From Vulcanimicrobiota bacterium (GTDB lineage Bacteria; Vulcanimicrobiota; Vulcanimicrobiia; Vulcanimicrobiales; Vulcanimicrobiaceae): 37,650 bases of DNA. The stretch covers positions 1 through 37,650 of the forward strand of contig JAFAHZ010000086.1 of the NCBI GenBank assembly GCA_019236975.1, read 5' to 3'. Under the pieces are notes generated by a model. It did no database searches. It worked only from the letters and a program-made list of their open reading frames with translations, and was not told the DNA's origin. Made by a program: the position numbers and the translations under genes. How positions within the stretch are numbered: the first letter of the stretch is position 1; each line of letters starts with the position of its first letter. This document shows, piece by piece, positions 33,809-37,650 of this stretch.

Positions 33809-34093
33809 ATGAGGATCCTCCGCCTGCTCTACGCCGCCAAGACGGCGATCTTTCGAACCGTGCCTCTCATGCGCGACGTTCGCGTTCCATTCGCGCTCAA
33901 AGCGGTTGCCGTGGTGATCGCGCTCGGCGTGATATCGCCGATCGATATTTTCGGCGACATCCCGGTGCTTGGCGCGTTCGACGATGCAGCGCTGCTTACG
34001 CTGCTGTGCCTGTGGTTCGTCAATGCCGCCGCCAAGCACGTCGAACCGATCCCGGTGCGCAAACGCCCGGGGTCGACCCTCGCCGTCCGCTGA
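33809..34093 (+). CDS. DUF1232 (YkvA-like) small membrane protein
   Basis: 94 residues. The DUF1232 pattern is clear: IALGVISPIDIFGDIPVLGAFDDAALLTLL, a membrane segment flanked by the S-P-I-D-x-x-D-x-P signature. The first 30 residues are amphipathic and basic, and the C-terminus has a charged tail. The family is widespread with no settled function. The start follows AAGGGGG very closely, so the true ribosome binding site may be elsewhere. Next to a convergent gene, 4 nt between stops. Confidence 0.8.
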   Translation: MRILRLLYAAKTAIFRTVPLMRDVRVPFALKAVAVVIALGVISPIDIFGDIPVLGAFDDAALLTLLCLWFVNAAAKHVEPIPVRKRPGSTLAVR

Positions 34094-34097
34094 TCGG

Positions 34098-34790
34098 TTA
34101 AATCACCGGGAAGTTGTGCCACCCGTGCTGCGCGGCGAGCTGCACGGCAGCCACGCCCGACGGCACCATTTGGAATCCCGGCAAGAGATGCTTCTTGAAC
34201 TCTGCAAGCGCGGCTTGCGGGGTCGTTCCCGCTTTACTGGAGAGTAGTGCCGCAATCGCCGTGGTGGCATTATGACACACCATGAAGGCGCCGCCGCGTT
34301 TGAGGATTGCTTGGGCGCTCCAATCCTGATAGATGCCGTTGGGATCGTCCGGCGATGCCGTGCGCTTGAGCGTCGCGGCGGTGTAGTACGTGTTGGTCGC
34401 GTCGAGGTTGAACGTGGCGCCGAAGGCATATTTCTTCCACGTAGCGTCGTCGAGTGCATACACGATCGACGGACCTAGCAACACCCCGAGAACCGCCAGG
34501 CTTCCTCCTCCCATGCCGTAAGAAAACTCGTACGCATTGAGCGAGTTCTGCATGTGCAGGTACAGGCTCGCCGCTCCCGCGATCGTTAACGGCGTGACCG
34601 ACTGAAACACTTGTTTGTTCGTCTTTTTGGTCTCGAGCACGGCGAGCATCGCCGCGCGATCGTACTCGCTCGTCGTTTGAACGTGAAAGTGAAGCCCGGA
34701 CGCGGCCCGCGCATTGGTTGCGGTGCCGGCCGCCGCCAGCGTCGCACCAACTGCCGCTGCAGTCACGAATTCTTTCCGAGAAATCGGCAT
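34098..34790 (-). CDS. Exported DsrE-like-fold protein
   Basis: 230 residues. N-terminus MPISRKEFVTAAAVGATLAAAG followed by ATNARAAS resembles a Tat- or Sec-type signal with an R-K instead of R-R pair. The mature part has an alternating strand/helix order (LHFHVQTTSEYDRAAMLAVLETKK, YEFSYGMGGGSLAVLGVLLG, AFMVCHNATTAIAALL) and ends LLPGFQMVPSGVAAVQLAAQHGW, which resembles the C-terminal part of exported DsrE/DsrF-like sulphur-relay proteins. A single Cys in VCHNATT might be functional. The assignment is tentative. AGGAG lies 7-8 nt before the ATG at 34790. It follows the small lipoprotein gene by 52 nt on the same strand. Confidence 0.55.
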   Translation of the reverse strand: MPISRKEFVTAAAVGATLAAAGTATNARAASGLHFHVQTTSEYDRAAMLAVLETKKTNKQVFQSVTPLTIAGAASLYLHMQNSLNAYEFSYGMGGGSLAVLGVLLGPSIVYALDDATWKKYAFGATFNLDATNTYYTAATLKRTASPDDPNGIYQDWSAQAILKRGGAFMVCHNATTAIAALLSSKAGTTPQAALAEFKKHLLPGFQMVPSGVAAVQLAAQHGWHNFPVI

Positions 34791-34842
34791 ACTCGCACTC
34801 CTCTCGTAGCGCGAACTGCTGCTCGGGGTCGAAATCTTCCTG

Positions 34843-35409
34843 TTACGACTTGAGCGCCGCCATTTTTGCAAAGGTCGTCGAGACCCGATAACTCGAGGCC
34901 CCGACTTTGGAGACGCTGACGTAAATGCCGTGCTCTTCGCGGTTGTCGGCGTACATCGTGGCGGCGACGTCGCCGGCGGGCAGCGGCTGCACTTCGATGG
35001 CGTGCCAGTACGGCTCGGCGTCCTTGACGTTCGAGAGCCACGTTTGATAGGCGGTTTTTGCCGCAGCTAGTGTCGTCGCTGCGACATCGCAGTGCGCGAA
35101 GTGCGAACTGCTCTGTTTGAAGACGTAAACGACGCAATTTGCGGTTCCCGGAATCGGTTGAGTCGACCCGTAGTACGCGTAACTGGGACTCGAGCTGTGC
35201 ATCGGGTCGCCCTGCAGATCGGCAAAATCGTTATCCTCGCCGGTGACGTAACGCTGTATCGCGTCGCTCGGGTCGGGCGATGCGGTCGCCCCCGCCTTCG
35301 CTCCGTCGGGGCTCGAATCGGATCCCGGGCTGGAAGCGGACGAACAAGCCGCGGTCAGCGACGCGATGCACAGGGCCGCAGTGAAACAGAGCAGGCGCAC
35401 GATCGACAT
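34843..35409 (-). CDS. Small lipoprotein of unknown function
   Basis: 188 residues from the ATG at 35409. A signal sequence and lipobox (MSIVRLLCFTAALCIASLTA then AC, Cys22) precede a Ser/Asp/Pro/Ala linker and a folded part with QRYVTGEDNDFADLQGDPM, NCVVYVFKQSSSHFAHCDVAATT and the terminal YADNREEHGIYVSVSKV. Two Cys residues in the mature part may pair. AAAGG touches the ATG, whereas the same AAAGG is well spaced for the GTG at 35400 (Val4), so the real start may be three codons later; the lipobox remains either way. No family recognised. Confidence 0.6.
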   Translation of the reverse strand: MSIVRLLCFTAALCIASLTAACSSASSPGSDSSPDGAKAGATASPDPSDAIQRYVTGEDNDFADLQGDPMHSSSPSYAYYGSTQPIPGTANCVVYVFKQSSSHFAHCDVAATTLAAAKTAYQTWLSNVKDAEPYWHAIEVQPLPAGDVAATMYADNREEHGIYVSVSKVGASSYRVSTTFAKMAALKS

Positions 35410-35482
35410 CCTTTGACGAGACGGATTTGCGGAGCTTACCCATCCGCCAAAGCGCTCGGCGGGTGCGGCGCGTGACCCGACC

Positions 35483-35647
35483 TTACGCGAAGCAGTACGA
35501 GTCGGAAGATGCGTCGCCGCCCTCGAGCCGCACCTGATGCGCCCGAACTTCCGGCGGAAACTCGACGAAGAACCCGGGTGCACGCGACTTCTCTTGCAAC
35601 CCGACCGCGACGAAGAAGAGCGCGAGCCACATCGAGCTGCCGCTCAC
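35483..35647 (-). CDS. Possible small membrane protein
   Basis: A 54-codon frame from GTG 35647 (or 49 from ATG 35632) that begins just after the YdeI-fragment stop on the same strand and frame. It encodes WLALFFVAVGLQEKSR, one hydrophobic segment, then FFVEFPPEVRAHQVRLEGG, with codon use like the neighbours. Nothing recognisable; the absence of a clear ribosome binding site keeps confidence low. Confidence 0.3.
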   Translation of the reverse strand: MSGSSMWLALFFVAVGLQEKSRAPGFFVEFPPEVRAHQVRLEGGDASSDSYCFA

Positions 35648-35656
35648 GCACAAGTT

Positions 35657-35881
35657 TCAACGATGTGGGCAGCCCGGCCAGCAGCAAGGGCGGCGCATGC
35701 CTTTACGCATTTTATCCAGGCCCACCGTTATGCGCCGCTTCCTGGTCTCGTCTTTCTTAGCAGACGTAACCCAGCAGATCCATTCGTTGCGTGCTAGGGG
35801 TGTTATATCGGCCCACAGGCCCCTCGCAGTAGAGTCGGATTCAATGGCTTTCCGAAGATCGGCTGGCAGCTTATGTATCAT
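35657..35881 (-). CDS. Stand-alone YdeI/OmdA-family domain (bacteriocin-protection type)
   Basis: 74 residues. The segment LPADLRKAIESDSTARGLW, then NEWICWVTSAKKDETRKRR and a final CCWPGCPHR, follows the YdeI/OmpD-associated family domain, whose characteristic core is WI-AKK-ETR-RR. In longer family members it is the C-terminal part of a larger protein of around 190 residues; here it stands alone with its own ATG. Either a compact variant or a fragment. It lies in a patch of visibly lower GC than the surroundings, so it may have come by transfer. Function: related proteins affect bacteriocin or peptide sensitivity, unproven here. Confidence 0.6.
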   Translation of the reverse strand: MIHKLPADLRKAIESDSTARGLWADITPLARNEWICWVTSAKKDETRKRRITVGLDKMRKGMRRPCCWPGCPHR

Positions 35882-36023
35882 TTCAGTGGTGTTACCCTTA
35901 CTCTTTTCACCCGTCCTCGTACCGGAGCTTTTCTAAGATCCTCCGGCTCCTTGTGCATACAGTAGTATTCCACGGCCGTGCAACGAAGGCATGTCCGAGC
36001 TACGTGTGACGCGAGGTATCGGG

Positions 36024-37367
36024 ATGACCAGGATCTGGATAACGCTTGCCGCGGCTATCGCAATTGGCGTGGCGGGCTGTTCGCAAAAATCCGACGTTTC
36101 GCAAGCGACCGAAACGCCGGCGGCCACCGCGAGCGCAGCTGCATCACCTGAGGCGTCGGGATCGCCTGAAGCTTCGGAATCGCCGGAAGCTTCGGAATCG
36201 CCGGAAGCTTCCGGTTCGTCCGAGGCCTCAGCATCGCCTGAAGCGTCCACGTCGGCGGAGCCGTCCGCGGCTTTTGCGGTTTCTCCGTCGCCTGGAGCAT
36301 CGGAACCGAGCGCTTCGCCGTCGCCCGCGATGGCTCAGGCGACACCGGCGCCGAAATGCTCGCCCGGCGGAACCGGTACGATGCAAGCAACGTACTTTTT
36401 GCTGCCCGAAAAACACCCCGACGTCCTCAAAGGCGTCGACGGCACAATCGTCACGGGGTTGGTCGAGCCTCGCCTCGGTCCCGACGGCTGGCCGGTCGTC
36501 TCGAAAATCGGTCGAGCCGGTAAGACTGCGGCAGGTCCAACTGCATCAGGCCCGATCACCGACGTCAACGCGTCGGGCGAAATTCTTTGGTGGTCGACGA
36601 CGAGCACGCATGGCGTTAAGCTCGAGAAGACCGGCGCCGCGTGCATGCCGTTTGAAAACCACAGTATGTTCGCCGACGGCCATACCGATGACGCCACGAA
36701 CTTTTTAACCGCCCAATTTCACGGCGTATTCACGGTTCCGTCCTCAGGCAAGGTCGGTTTCAGCCTTGGCTCCGACGACGATTCGTGGGTCTTTATCGAC
36801 GGCGCGCTCACCGTCGACAACGGCGGCGTGAAGCCGGAGGCCGTTGCGCCATACAAGAGTGCGGAACTGAGCCCGGGTCAACACCAGATCGACGTCTTTT
36901 ACGCCGACCGTCATCCGAGCGGAGCCGTGCTCGTGGTGCAGCCGGGCTTTCCCGTGACCGCGGCTGCGCCCAGCGCCGTCGCGCCGACCCCTACCGCGGC
37001 GCCGATCGCCAAACAGCTCAAGACGCAGAAGCGCATCCGCATCTACGGCATTCACTTCGACGTCGACAAGGCGACGATTCAACCGCAGTCGGAAAAGGTG
37101 ATCGCGCAAATCGCAAGCGTGATGCGCGACAATCCGGCCTGGCGTTTCCGCGTGGAAGGGCACACCGATTCCGACGGCGGCTACGACCATAACATGACGC
37201 TTTCCCAGAATCGCGCGCAAGCGGTGGTAGACGATTTAGTCAATCGTTATCACATCGCGCGCTCGCGTCTCGTAGCGGTCGGTTATGGATATTCACGCCC
37301 CGTGGCGCCGAACACGACCGCGAAGAACAAGGCACTCAACCGCCGCGTGGAGTTAGTAAGGCTTTAA
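36024..37367 (+). CDS. OmpA-family lipoprotein with fibro-slime domain
   Basis: 447 residues. Lipoprotein signal MTRIWITLAAAIAIGVAG-C19. Then an Ala/Ser/Pro/Glu-rich linker (about 25-115) with repeated S-P-E-A-S units. A fibro-slime (PA14-like) domain follows (about 117-315), with MQATYFLLPEKHPDV and GSDDDSWVFIDGALTVDNGGV near the centre. The C-terminal OmpA domain (about 335-447) has FDVDKATIQPQSEKVI, VEGHTDSDGG and NRRVEL, a peptidoglycan-binding module. The protein probably ties the outer membrane to the wall and displays an adhesion-like domain. The start is ATG 36024, chosen over 35991 because it places the lipobox correctly. Confidence 0.86.
   Translation: MTRIWITLAAAIAIGVAGCSQKSDVSQATETPAATASAAASPEASGSPEASESPEASESPEASGSSEASASPEASTSAEPSAAFAVSPSPGASEPSASPSPAMAQATPAPKCSPGGTGTMQATYFLLPEKHPDVLKGVDGTIVTGLVEPRLGPDGWPVVSKIGRAGKTAAGPTASGPITDVNASGEILWWSTTSTHGVKLEKTGAACMPFENHSMFADGHTDDATNFLTAQFHGVFTVPSSGKVGFSLGSDDDSWVFIDGALTVDNGGVKPEAVAPYKSAELSPGQHQIDVFYADRHPSGAVLVVQPGFPVTAAAPSAVAPTPTAAPIAKQLKTQKRIRIYGIHFDVDKATIQPQSEKVIAQIASVMRDNPAWRFRVEGHTDSDGGYDHNMTLSQNRAQAVVDDLVNRYHIARSRLVAVGYGYSRPVAPNTTAKNKALNRRVELVRL
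36145..36265 (+). repeat. Coding repeats of S-P-E-A-S units
   Basis: In-frame imperfect repeats, including an 18-nt unit GAAGCTTCGGAATCGCCG copied in tandem, encode the Ser/Pro/Glu/Ala linker of the OmpA-family lipoprotein. Slippage could change linker length between strains. Confidence 0.75.
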
Positions 37368-37390
37368 TTTCAAATGCCGATAAGGAATGT

Positions 37391-37650
37391 ATGAACGTCT
37401 CAAATCGGCGCGCCGCTGCTTGCCGTTTCCTCGCCGGCACAGTACTCGCTACCGTGCTTGCCGGATGTAACGGCTCGAGCACCGGATACACTCCGACAGG
37501 CCCGAACTCGGCGGCGCGGAATGCGCCGAACGCGGTAGTGCACGCGTGGAGCCGGAGTATGATGCACGTTCCGCTTCCGAGTGTGGGCTGTTTCACGGCT
37601 TCGTACCCGGTAACGAAGTGGTCGCGCGCGACGTGTTCGCCGATGAGCCG
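37391..37650 (+). CDS. Lipoprotein, N-terminal part (partial at window end)
   Basis: 86 codons before the window stops. ATG at 37391 with AAGGA 5 nt upstream. MNVSNRRAAACRFLAGTVLA is followed by TVLAGC (lipobox, Cys26), then a Ser/Thr/Gly/Pro-rich stretch and a conserved-looking GCFTASYPVTKWSRATC with two Cys. The N-terminus indicates a lipoprotein; the rest of the protein is beyond the window, so family and function are unknown. Located 23 nt after the OmpA-family gene and likely cotranscribed. Confidence 0.7.
   Translation, partial: MNVSNRRAAACRFLAGTVLATVLAGCNGSSTGYTPTGPNSAARNAPNAVVHAWSRSMMHVPLPSVGCFTASYPVTKWSRATCSPMS

Noticed and set aside
35697-35936. Plus-strand frame of 79 codons with a hydrophobic end
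   Set aside because: It is antisense to the YdeI-family domain, whose motif is clearly recognisable on the minus strand.
35933-36250. Minus-strand frame rich in Ala/Ser/Asp/Glu repeats
   Set aside because: It mirrors the coding repeat of the OmpA-family lipoprotein; repeat sequence produces open antisense frames.

Overview
The window reads as a chromosomal segment of a high-GC diderm bacterium. The outer membrane is implied by a TonB-dependent receptor, an OmpA-domain lipoprotein and several other lipoproteins. The mix of a compact fab-ffh-rpsP-KH-rimM block, CarboxypepD_reg-type TonB receptors, discoidin/TIM-barrel proteins, a WGxxGxxG-tailed protein, DUF2079 and DUF4349 proteins would fit Candidatus Eremiobacterota (WPS-2) or a similar soil phylum such as Acidobacteriota. 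That placement is inference; no rRNA gene or other decisive taxonomic marker is present, and no tRNA, CRISPR array, insertion sequence or phage gene was recognised.

Region by region. 1-3868 (+): housekeeping block fabD(partial)-fabG-acpP-ffh-rpsP-khpA-rimM, tightly packed with overlapping or near-touching genes; fatty-acid synthesis runs directly into SRP, ribosomal protein S16 and 16S maturation. 3881-9241: envelope and accessory genes on both strands (secreted TolB/FlgO-like protein, alpha/beta hydrolase with a YihY/BrkB membrane protein, copper-amine-oxidase-N-like stalk protein, MscS channel, HxlR regulator, YibQ-like divergent polysaccharide deacetylase). 9244-10878 (+): a short CaiB/AMACR-type CoA transferase/racemase beside an HSD10-like dehydrogenase, a plausible branched acyl-CoA pair. 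10941-19613: secreted protein of unknown function, a 30-bp-period direct repeat, exported one-Cys MsrA, S9 peptidase, receiver-adenylate cyclase, WGxxGxxG protein, DUF2079 membrane protein, ornithine cyclodeaminase/mu-crystallin family enzyme, DUF4349 protein.

19537-33088 is the most interesting part: a polysaccharide-utilisation-like locus outside the classic Bacteroidota SusCD form. On the minus strand, in transcription order: SIS-domain sugar-phosphate enzyme (GlmS/NagB-II-like), APC permease, a leader with two mutually exclusive hairpins, a 1196-residue TonB-dependent receptor, an unrecognised lipoprotein, and two tandem paralogous putative glycosidases in which a discoidin-like domain sits inside a TIM-barrel-like catalytic region. 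A GH20 beta-N-acetylhexosaminidase is divergent from the SIS gene with overlapping start codons. Together this suggests capture and breakdown of a GlcNAc/GalNAc-containing glycan or glycopeptide: uptake by the receptor, cleavage by the glycosidases and GH20, peptide or amino-acid uptake by the APC carrier, and amino-sugar phosphate conversion by the SIS enzyme. The substrate is not determined by the sequence.

33075-37650: beta-propeller protein, DUF1232 membrane protein, exported DsrE-like protein, small lipoprotein, a lower-GC patch with a stand-alone YdeI/OmdA fragment and a possible short membrane protein, then a lipoprotein that fuses an Ala/Ser/Pro/Glu linker, a fibro-slime (PA14-like) domain and an OmpA peptidoglycan-binding domain, and the start of another lipoprotein cut by the window edge.
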